A stretch of 27,798 nucleotides of DNA from an uncultured Lachnospiraceae bacterium (lineage in GTDB: Bacteria; Bacillota; Clostridia; Lachnospirales; Lachnospiraceae), in the NCBI GenBank assembly GCA_948688495.1, contig CAPQSW010000034.1, forward strand, positions 10,754 to 38,551, given 5' to 3'. The translations under genes and the position numbers were made by a program. A model generated the notes under the pieces. The model was given only the letters and a program-made list of their open reading frames with translations. It made no database searches and was not told the origin of the DNA. Numbering within the stretch: the stretch's first letter is position 1; each line of letters starts with the position of its first letter. Below, one piece after another: positions 8,742 through 15,050 of this stretch.

Positions 8742-9275
8742 ATGGCTACATGGAATTCAAGAGGGCTTAGGGGATCCACATTAGAAGAACTGATAAACCA
8801 TACCAATGAAAAATATGCGGAGCATGGGCTTGCACTGATTCAGAAGGTACCCACACCGATTACACCTATCAACATTGATAAGGACAGCCGCCATATCACA
8901 CTTGCCTATTTTGACCAGAAGAGTACGGTAGACTATATCGGGGCAGTGCAGGGTATTCCCGTGTGCTTTGATGCAAAGGAATGCCACACAGATACATTTC
9001 CGCTGCAGAATATCCATCCACACCAGGTACACTTCATGGGAGAATTTGAAAAACAGCAGGGAATTGCCTTTTTGCTGATATTTTATTCCCACCGGAACGA
9101 AGCATATTACCTCCGTTATGGAAAATTGATGGAATTTTGGAGGCGCGCGGAAGAAGGCGGCAGAAAAAGCTTTCGTTATGAAGAATTGGAACCAGAATAC
9201 TTTCTTTCTTCAAAGGGGGGGCTCTTAATTCCCTATCTGGACGCGATGCAGACGGATTTGGAAAAACGCGGTTGA
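8742..9275 (+). CDS. recU: Holliday junction resolvase RecU
   Basis: RecU cleaves four-way junctions in recombinational repair and replaces RuvC in Firmicutes. The 177-residue protein starts MATWNSRGLRGSTLEELI, typical of the family; the start is the ATG at 8742 after AAAGGA (8731-8736), not the in-frame TTG at 8718. The nuclease core is visible: Thr62 and Asp64 (STVDYIGAVQG), then FDAKEC (Asp77, Lys79) and Gln95 (HPHQVHFMG). In Bacillus subtilis RecU the residue equivalent to Asp77 is Glu101, so this is a conservative change at a metal ligand. It sits at the end of the RNA-modification run and not beside ponA, as in Bacillus. Its stop codon lies in the his promoter. Confidence 0.9.
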   Translation: MATWNSRGLRGSTLEELINHTNEKYAEHGLALIQKVPTPITPINIDKDSRHITLAYFDQKSTVDYIGAVQGIPVCFDAKECHTDTFPLQNIHPHQVHFMGEFEKQQGIAFLLIFYSHRNEAYYLRYGKLMEFWRRAEEGGRKSFRYEELEPEYFLSSKGGLLIPYLDAMQTDLEKRG

Positions 9276-9300
9276 CTTTTTGTCAGGTCTTAGATATAAT
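9272..9300 (+). promoter_or_regulatory. Sigma-A promoter of the histidine operon
   Basis: TTGACT (9272-9277) and TATAAT (9295-9300) are separated by exactly 17 bases, a near-perfect vegetative promoter. The -35 box overlaps the recU stop codon (9273-9275). Transcription should start near 9307, giving a leader of about 80 bases before hisZ. Confidence 0.85.
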
Positions 9301-9318
9301 ATGCGTGGTTTAATTTAG

Positions 9319-9362
9319 TAGCGTGGTAGCACGTTAAAGTGACGATTTCCCCAAAGTGGAAA
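9319..9362 (+). promoter_or_regulatory. Two small hairpins in the his leader
   Basis: TAGCGTG (9319-9325) can pair with CACGTTA (9330-9336) around a GTAG loop, seven pairs with one G-U. TTTCC (9346-9350) can pair with GGAAA (9358-9362) around a 7-base loop; the second ends 10 bases before the hisZ Shine-Dalgarno region. Neither is followed by a U-run, so they are not terminators. The core GTGGTAGCACG superficially resembles a T-box bulge, but the leader is far too short for a T-box. The function is unknown; effects on translation or mRNA stability are possible. Confidence 0.4.
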
Positions 9363-9385
9363 AATACAAGAAAGGACATTACCAG

Positions 9386-10585
9386 ATGAAACGCAGGTTA
9401 TTACATACCCCGGAAGGGGTTCGGGATATTTATAATATGGAGTGTGCGAGAAAACTTATTTTGCAGGAAAACTTGCATGAATTGCTAAAAAAGTACGGTT
9501 ATCATGCAATAGAGACACCTACATTTGAATTTTTCGACATTTTCAGCCGGGAGATCGGCACGACTCCTTCGAAGGACTTGTATAAATTTTTTGACAGGGA
9601 AGGGAATACGCTGGTGCTGCGCCCGGATATAACACCATCCATTGCAAGGTGCGTGGCAAAATATTATGCAGAGGAAGACTTTGCAGTGCGCCTTAGTTAT
9701 ATGGGGAACACTTTTATCAATAATAGCAGTTATCAGGGAAGAATGAAAGAAAACACTCAGCTCGGCGCTGAGCTGATAGGGGATAATTCTGTAGCGGCAG
9801 ATGCTGAAATTCTTGCGCTGGTGGTAGATTTGCTGAAAACCGCCGGCCTTACAGAATTTCAAATCGGTGTAGGGCATGTAGATTTCTTCCGCGGACTGGT
9901 TATGGAGGCCAAACTGGAAGATGAGATGGAGCAGGAACTTGTGGAACTGATTTCCAATAAGAATTTTTTTGGCGTGGAAGAATTGGTGGATTCCCTGCAG
10001 CTGTCATCAGAGTTAAAGGGACTATTCTCCATGTTGGGAAATCTCTGTATGACAGAAGATATGATGGGCCGTGCCAAGGAGCTGTCCGCTGGTTTCCCGG
10101 TAATCTTAGGAGCATTAAACCGACTGGAAGAACTGATGCAGGTACTTTCCTGCTATGGTGTGGAAAAATATGTGACAATTGAACCTGGGATGTTAAGCAG
10201 CTATCATTATTATACAGGGATTATATTCGCCGGCTATACGTTTGGCAGCGGGGAACCCATTGTAAAGGGCGGACGTTATGACCAACTGATGGATTATTTT
10301 GGAAAACATGCGCCTTCCATTGGTTTTGCCGTTGTGACTGACCAGCTTCTTTTAGCGCTGGCAAGGCAGAAAATTGAAATTCCGGTAGAGAATAACCAGA
10401 CTTTGATTGTATATCACAAGGAAAAACTGCAGGATGCCATAAAAAGGGCCGTTTCACTGCGCAAACAAAATTTGGGAGCAGCCCTTGTTTGCTGGGAAGA
10501 CGGAAAAACTGAGGAAGATTACCGTTCCTATGCACAGCGTATGCATATGGAATCTTTGATGTTTATTCCCGCGAACAATGATTAA
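9386..10585 (+). CDS. hisZ: ATP phosphoribosyltransferase regulatory subunit HisZ
   Basis: HisZ is a histidyl-tRNA synthetase paralogue without aminoacylation activity that forms a hetero-octamer with short HisG and is required for the first step of histidine synthesis. The 399-residue protein has class II synthetase motifs in degenerate form: TPEGVRDI at the start, the PTFEFFDIFSREIG segment, LRPDITPSIARCVA (motif 2 region) and GGRYDQLMDYFGKHAPSIGFAV (motif 3 region). It lacks the anticodon-binding domain of full HisRS. The start is the ATG at 9386 with AAAGGA 9 bases upstream; the in-frame GTG at 9356 has no such site. It is the first gene of the operon, 24 bases before hisG, as expected for a partner. 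Confidence 0.93.
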   Translation: MKRRLLHTPEGVRDIYNMECARKLILQENLHELLKKYGYHAIETPTFEFFDIFSREIGTTPSKDLYKFFDREGNTLVLRPDITPSIARCVAKYYAEEDFAVRLSYMGNTFINNSSYQGRMKENTQLGAELIGDNSVAADAEILALVVDLLKTAGLTEFQIGVGHVDFFRGLVMEAKLEDEMEQELVELISNKNFFGVEELVDSLQLSSELKGLFSMLGNLCMTEDMMGRAKELSAGFPVILGALNRLEELMQVLSCYGVEKYVTIEPGMLSSYHYYTGIIFAGYTFGSGEPIVKGGRYDQLMDYFGKHAPSIGFAVVTDQLLLALARQKIEIPVENNQTLIVYHKEKLQDAIKRAVSLRKQNLGAALVCWEDGKTEEDYRSYAQRMHMESLMFIPANND

Positions 10586-10609
10586 TATACCTTTAGAACG
10601 GAGGAAATC

Positions 10610-11245
10610 ATGAGATATTTGACATTTGCACTAGGGAAAGGCCGTCTGGCAAGACAGACCCTTGCCACCTTTGAAAAAATTGGGATAACATGCCAGGAAA
10701 TGAAAGACAAGGACACCCGTAAATTGATTTTCGTCAATGAAGAATTGAAACTGAAATTTTTCCTTGCCAAAGGCCCGGATGTGCCGACTTATGTGGAATA
10801 TGGTGCGGCAGACATCGGCGTAGTTGGGAAGGATACAATTCTGGAGGAGGCGCGCAATATCTATGAAGTTCTGGATTTGGGATTTGGAAAATGCAGAATG
10901 TGCGTCTGCGGCCCTAAGCAAGCACAGGAGCTTTTACAGCATCATGAATTGATCCGGGTTGCCACCAAATACCCCAGAATTGCCAAGGATTATTTCTACA
11001 ATAAAAAACATCAAACGGTGGAGATTATCAAACTAAACGGCTCTATTGAGCTTGCCCCGATTGTAGGTCTTTCGGAGGTAATCGTGGATATTGTAGAGAC
11101 TGGTTCCACACTCAGGGAAAATGGACTTGGCGTACTCGAGGAGGTCTGCCCTTTATCTGCAAGGATGGTCGTAAACCAGGTCAGCATGAAGATGGAAAAC
11201 GAACGGATTACAAAGCTGATTGGCGATTTAAAAAACGTAATATAA
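10610..11245 (+). CDS. hisG: ATP phosphoribosyltransferase catalytic subunit, short form
   Basis: Catalyses condensation of ATP with PRPP to phosphoribosyl-ATP, the committed and feedback-regulated step. At 211 residues it is the short form, lacking the C-terminal ACT-like histidine-binding domain of long HisG, and therefore depends on HisZ for activity and regulation. The family signature is clear: LTFALGKGRLARQT at the N-terminus, VEYGAADIGVVGKDT, then EIIKLNGSIELAPIVGLSE and IVDIVETGSTLRENGL, which forms the PRPP-binding loop. GGAGG lies at 10600-10604, 5 bases before the ATG. hisD follows after 24 bases. Confidence 0.96.
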   Translation: MRYLTFALGKGRLARQTLATFEKIGITCQEMKDKDTRKLIFVNEELKLKFFLAKGPDVPTYVEYGAADIGVVGKDTILEEARNIYEVLDLGFGKCRMCVCGPKQAQELLQHHELIRVATKYPRIAKDYFYNKKHQTVEIIKLNGSIELAPIVGLSEVIVDIVETGSTLRENGLGVLEEVCPLSARMVVNQVSMKMENERITKLIGDLKNVI

Positions 11246-11269
11246 CTATATATAGAGGAGGGAAGGCAA

Positions 11270-12562
11270 ATGCGTATACTGAAATTGACCAAGGACACCA
11301 GAAAAAATCTTCTGGAAGAACTTTTGAAGCGAAGCCCGAACAGCTACAAGCAATATGAGCAAACGGTAAATGATATTATTGAAAACGTACGCCAAAATGG
11401 CGACAGCGCTGTCTTTTCCTATACCAGACAGTTTGACGGCGCAGAAATTGGGGAAGATACGATCCGTGTGACAAAAGAAGAAATTAAGAAGGCATATGAG
11501 CTTGTGGATGATGCGCTGATTCATGTCATGAAAAAATCACTGGAGAACATCCGCATATACCATGAAAAGCAGAAGCAGTATAGCTGGTTTGACAGCCGCC
11601 CAGACGGCGTTTTGCTTGGACAGAAGGTGACGCCGCTTGCCCGGGTAGGTGTCTATGTACCAGGTGGAAAGGCGGCTTATCCATCTTCCGTGTTGATGAA
11701 TGTGCTGCCAGCAAAGGTGGCAGGCGTGGAGAAAATTGTAATGACTACGCCTTGTAACAAGGAAGGGAAGGTGAACCCTGCGACGCTGGCGGCTGCAGAC
11801 CTTGCAGGGGTGGATGAAATCTACAAAACAGGCGGTGCCCAGGCGATAGCAGCGCTGGCGTTTGGAACCAAAAGCATTCCCAAGGTAGATAAAATTGTGG
11901 GACCTGGCAATATCTATGTGGCTTTGGCAAAAAAAGCTGTATTTGGACACGTTAGTATTGATTCCATCGCAGGACCGAGTGAAATCCTAATTCTTGCAGA
12001 TGATACGGCAAATCCACGCTATGTGGCGGCAGACTTATTGTCACAGGCGGAACATGATGAACTGGCAAGCGCAATCCTGATTACCACCAGTGAGACTTTG
12101 GCAGATCAGGTTTCCAAAGAGGTTGACAATTTTACCAGGACGCTGTCAAGAAAAGATATCATAGAAAAATCCCTGGAAAATTATGGATATATTCTGATAG
12201 CGCAGGATATGGAGGAGGCCGTTGCCGCAGTCAACGAGATTGCATCAGAGCATTTGGAAATCCTAACCGCAAACCCCTTTGAGACTATGATGAAAATTAA
12301 GAATGCGGGGGCAATCTTTCTGGGTGCGTACGCCAGCGAACCATTGGGGGATTATTTTGCGGGGCCAAACCATGTGCTTCCGACGAACGGAACAGCAAAG
12401 TTTTTCTCACCGCTTGGCGTGGATGATTTCATTAAGAAATCCAGTATTATTGCATATTCCAGAGAGGCTCTGGAACCAATTTACAAAGATATTGTGCAAT
12501 TTGCGGAGTCAGAACGGTTGACGGCGCACGCAAATTCCATTAAAGTTAGGTTTGAGGATTAA
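11270..12562 (+). CDS. hisD: Histidinol dehydrogenase
   Basis: Oxidises L-histidinol to histidine in two NAD-dependent steps, using zinc. The 430 residues match the usual length. Recognisable features are VYVPGGKAAYPSSVLMN, the GVDEIYKTGGAQAIAALAFGT stretch, KIVGPGNIYVALAK (NAD site), IAGPSEILILAD, LLSQAEHDELASAILIT with the zinc-binding Gln and His, SEHLEI with the catalytic Glu-His pair, and GDYFAGPNHVLPTNGTAKF near the end. All are intact. It starts at an ATG after a GAGGAGGGAAGG purine stretch. A stem-loop lies between it and hisB. Confidence 0.97.
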   Translation: MRILKLTKDTRKNLLEELLKRSPNSYKQYEQTVNDIIENVRQNGDSAVFSYTRQFDGAEIGEDTIRVTKEEIKKAYELVDDALIHVMKKSLENIRIYHEKQKQYSWFDSRPDGVLLGQKVTPLARVGVYVPGGKAAYPSSVLMNVLPAKVAGVEKIVMTTPCNKEGKVNPATLAAADLAGVDEIYKTGGAQAIAALAFGTKSIPKVDKIVGPGNIYVALAKKAVFGHVSIDSIAGPSEILILADDTANPRYVAADLLSQAEHDELASAILITTSETLADQVSKEVDNFTRTLSRKDIIEKSLENYGYILIAQDMEEAVAAVNEIASEHLEILTANPFETMMKIKNAGAIFLGAYASEPLGDYFAGPNHVLPTNGTAKFFSPLGVDDFIKKSSIIAYSREALEPIYKDIVQFAESERLTAHANSIKVRFED

Positions 12563-12569
12563 TTTAAGC

Positions 12570-12599
12570 TTAACCTGATGTGCCATCATGTTAGGTTAA
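12570..12599 (+). promoter_or_regulatory. Stem-loop between hisD and hisB
   Basis: TTAACCT (12570-12576) pairs with AGGTTAA (12593-12599), and GATG (12577-12580) pairs with CATC (12584-12587) around a TGC loop, leaving a 5-base bulge on the 3' side. It sits in the largest gap inside the operon (61 bases). There is no U-tract, so it is more likely an mRNA processing or stability element than a terminator. The role is inferred only from position. Confidence 0.5.
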
Positions 12600-12623
12600 A
12601 GATAAAACAGGAGAGAGATTGTC

Positions 12624-13217
12624 ATGTCGGAAAAGAGAACCAACAAACAGCGTCGTAAAACGAAGGAAACAGATATAAGCCTTACACTTAACCTGGATGG
12701 CAGCGGGGAGACACAGTTAGATACCGGAATCGGTTTTTTTGATCACATGCTGGACGGATTTGCACGCCACGGTTTTTTTGACTTAAAGGTTCAGGTGAAA
12801 GGCGACTTAATAGTTGATACCCATCATTCTATTGAAGACACTGGAATTGTGCTCGGCAATGCCATACGATATGCGTTGAAGGATAAGAAAGGCATCAAAC
12901 GTTATGGAAGCTGCATTCTGCCTATGGATGAGACTTTGGTCTTATGTGCTATTGATCTTAGCGGCCGGCCTTATTTTGCATTTGAGGGTGAGTTTACCAC
13001 TGAGCGGGTGGGGTATATGGAGACTGAGATGGTACGTGAATTTTTTTATGCTGTTTCCTACAGTGCAGGAATGAATTTACATATGAAAATCCTGTCAGGA
13101 ACAAACAACCACCATATGATTGAGGGACTTTTTAAAGCATTTGGACGTGCATTGGATGAGGCAGCTACAAAGGACCCCAGGATTAAAGACATTATGTCTA
13201 CGAAAGGCAGCTTATAG
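12624..13217 (+). CDS. hisB: Imidazoleglycerol-phosphate dehydratase
   Basis: Dehydrates imidazole glycerol phosphate to imidazole acetol phosphate, a manganese-dependent step. The single-domain dehydratase has 197 residues, with no phosphatase fusion. Both family signatures are visible: GIGFFDHMLDGFARHG followed by DTHHSIEDTGIVLG, and the repeat-related SGTNNHHMIEGLFKAFGRAL; each contributes the metal-binding His and Glu residues. The start follows AGGAGAGAG with suitable spacing. The fusion gene for the later pathway steps begins 8 bases after its stop. Histidinol-phosphate phosphatase must be encoded elsewhere. Confidence 0.96.
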   Translation: MSEKRTNKQRRKTKETDISLTLNLDGSGETQLDTGIGFFDHMLDGFARHGFFDLKVQVKGDLIVDTHHSIEDTGIVLGNAIRYALKDKKGIKRYGSCILPMDETLVLCAIDLSGRPYFAFEGEFTTERVGYMETEMVREFFYAVSYSAGMNLHMKILSGTNNHHMIEGLFKAFGRALDEAATKDPRIKDIMSTKGSL

Positions 13218-13225
13218 GTGAAGTT

Positions 13226-14530
13226 ATGGAACACAAAAACTTGATTGCTACAATTTATTTAAAAGACGGAAACGCTGTAAAAGGGCGTGAAGATTTTACG
13301 GTTGCCGGGGATTGGAAAGAATTAGCAAAATCATATAATGATTGCGGCGTTGATAAGCTATATGTATTTGATTTGTCGCAGAATGATAAAGAACATGACG
13401 TTCATTTAGAAATGATCAAGCAGCTCAGCCGGCAGATGGAGATTCCAGTCTACGGGGCTGGCAACATCCGAAAACAGGAGGATATCAAAAAGATTCTTTA
13501 CGCAGGCTGCAAAGGCGCCATCCTGGATGGCGCCAGACATGATATCATAGAGATGGCAACAGAAGCTGCACAGCGCTTTGGAAAAGAGAAGCTTTTAGTT
13601 TCCATGGATACGGTAGACCTGATTTTTAAGCATAAGAGGGAAGTAGAAGATCATATCCATAAACTTGTGGTATTAAATAAGGATATTGTGGAAGCTCTGA
13701 CCAATATTACCAGCCTGCCCTTTAGCGTGATTGTTTCCGGTTATAACATGAAACAATGGGTCAAGATTTTAAAATGTGATTCCGTTACAGGGATTGGCGG
13801 CGATTATGTCAGCACCCCTGATACAGATATTATGGCCCTAAAGAAAAATTTGGCTACAGAAGGTATACAGATAAGAAAATTTATTTCCTCCATACCCTGG
13901 TCAGAGTTTAAGCTGAATGAGGACGGTCTGATTCCTGTCATTGTACAGGAATACCAGACTTTTGAAGTTCTGATGCTTGCTTACATGAATGAGGAAGCTT
14001 ATAATATGACGCTCGCTTTGGGCAAAATGACATATTACAGCAGAAGCCGCCAGAAGTTATGGTTGAAAGGTGAGACCTCCGGACATTACCAGTATGTAAA
14101 ATCCCTGACAGTTGACTGTGATAAAGATACTATTCTTGCCAACGTTTCACAGATAGGGGCAGCATGCCATACTGGAAACCCTACCTGTTTCTTTCAGGAT
14201 CTTGTGAAAAAGGACTATATCAGTTGGAATCCGCTGAAAGTATTTGAGAATATGTACGAGACAATTGCCGGACGAAAAGAACGGCCCAAAGAAGGTTCTT
14301 ATACAAACTATCTTTTTGACAAAGGTCTGGACAAAATCCTACAGAATATTGGTGAAGAAGCGACAGAGATTGTAATTGCGGCCAAAAACCAGGAACCGGA
14401 TGAGATTACCTACGAGATTTGTGATTTTATCTACGATCTGATTGTGATGATGGTGGAAACTGGAATTACCTGGGATGATATTGTAGAAGAACTGAATCAG
14501 AGGTACTTTTTTGTTGATAATAAAAAATAG
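13226..14530 (+). CDS. hisIE: Degenerate HisA/HisF-like barrel fused to phosphoribosyl-AMP cyclohydrolase / phosphoribosyl-ATP pyrophosphatase (HisIE)
   Basis: A 434-residue, three-part protein. Residues about 230-335 are HisI (PR-AMP cyclohydrolase), with LIPVIVQEYQTFEVLMLAYMN, the metal motif DCDKD (297-301) and GAACHTGNPTCFF (Cys314, His315, Cys321). Residues about 340-430 are HisE (PR-ATP pyrophosphatase, MazG-like fold), with Glu377, Glu378, Glu381 and Glu397/Asp400. Together they perform steps two and three of the pathway. Residues 1-225 resemble HisA/HisF: YLKDGNAVKG and PVYGAGNIRKQEDIKKIL align with HisF, and Asp128 fits HisF Asp130. However, Tyr11 stands where HisF has catalytic Asp11, and the C-terminal phosphate-binding half is short and unrecognisable. 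The barrel is therefore probably non-catalytic. It is the last gene of the operon. Confidence 0.9.
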   Translation: MEHKNLIATIYLKDGNAVKGREDFTVAGDWKELAKSYNDCGVDKLYVFDLSQNDKEHDVHLEMIKQLSRQMEIPVYGAGNIRKQEDIKKILYAGCKGAILDGARHDIIEMATEAAQRFGKEKLLVSMDTVDLIFKHKREVEDHIHKLVVLNKDIVEALTNITSLPFSVIVSGYNMKQWVKILKCDSVTGIGGDYVSTPDTDIMALKKNLATEGIQIRKFISSIPWSEFKLNEDGLIPVIVQEYQTFEVLMLAYMNEEAYNMTLALGKMTYYSRSRQKLWLKGETSGHYQYVKSLTVDCDKDTILANVSQIGAACHTGNPTCFFQDLVKKDYISWNPLKVFENMYETIAGRKERPKEGSYTNYLFDKGLDKILQNIGEEATEIVIAAKNQEPDEITYEICDFIYDLIVMMVETGITWDDIVEELNQRYFFVDNKK

Positions 14531-14554
14531 TTTACATAATTATTTTATGTAAAC
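14530..14554. repeat. Perfect 10-bp inverted repeat after the his operon
   Basis: GTTTACATAA (14530-14539) and TTATGTAAAC (14545-14554) are exact reverse complements around a 5-base AT loop, beginning on the last base of the HisIE stop codon. On the plus strand no T-run follows directly. On the minus strand the hairpin is followed by TATTTTTT, so it would terminate antisense transcription better than the his mRNA. It could be a weak plus-strand terminator or mRNA 3' end, or an operator for the next gene. Confidence 0.6.
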
Positions 14555-14649
14555 CTAGACTGGGTGATTTTTAAGAAAATTTGAGCGGACATGCATTTTT
14601 TGTGTTATGCAGTATTAAAATGTACAAAGTTAGATTTCAGGTGGTTATC

Positions 14650-14973
14650 ATGGCAAAATCTCTGGAAGAACGTGCATTAGAACGCAGACATCAAATAGAA
14701 CAGGCGCGCGCAGCCTTTCATAATCAGGAGTCCGGCTATCAGGCGCCCCAGCCTAAACAGGAGGAGCAGGAGAGTGCTGCAGTAACGTCCACATTAGGCA
14801 TACGGATCGTTATTGCAGCGTTTCTGTTTGCATGTTTTGTTTATTTTGAACAGGAACATATTACATTTATGGGCGTGGACGCCCAGGAGATTGTAAGACA
14901 GGTGGAATGGAATGCGGTTCCGGAAGAAAAACTTGAGGAACTGTTTGGGGATGTTGCTGTCTCTAAGAAATAG
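14650..14973 (+). CDS. Small single-pass membrane protein of unknown function
   Basis: A 107-residue protein. Residues 1-45 are charged and Gln/Glu-rich and probably cytoplasmic; residues about 50-66 (GIRIVIAAFLFACFVYF) are one membrane helix; the remaining 40 residues are acidic and would face outward, consistent with a type II topology. The start is the ATG at 14650 with AGGTGG at 14639-14644; the frame runs back to a TTG at 14581 but without a ribosome site. A weak TTGTGT-17-TACAAA pair (14600-14628) could be its promoter. I do not recognise the family; similar short proteins are common beside this radical SAM gene in clostridia as far as I recall, but no function is known. Confidence 0.7.
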   Translation: MAKSLEERALERRHQIEQARAAFHNQESGYQAPQPKQEEQESAAVTSTLGIRIVIAAFLFACFVYFEQEHITFMGVDAQEIVRQVEWNAVPEEKLEELFGDVAVSKK

Positions 14974-14980
14974 TAATAAG

Positions 14981-15009
14981 TGGACTTGTGAGGCATTGTG
15001 TGTTAGAAT
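14981..15009 (+). promoter_or_regulatory. Candidate extended -10 promoter of the radical SAM operon
   Basis: TGGACT (14981-14986) and TAGAAT (15004-15009) are 17 bases apart, and TGT directly precedes the -10 box, giving an extended -10. It lies between the small membrane protein and the TIGR03960-type gene, 41 bases before the latter's ATG. Confidence 0.5.
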
Positions 15010-15050
15010 GAAGGAGCTGTAAATAAGGCGAAAACAAAGGAGCACAATGT

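Noticed and set aside
9301..9345. T-box riboswitch before hisZ, suggested by GTGGTAGCACG
   Set aside because: The leader is about 80 bases from the predicted start, with no specifier stem, no complementary 3' half for an antiterminator and no terminator with U-run.
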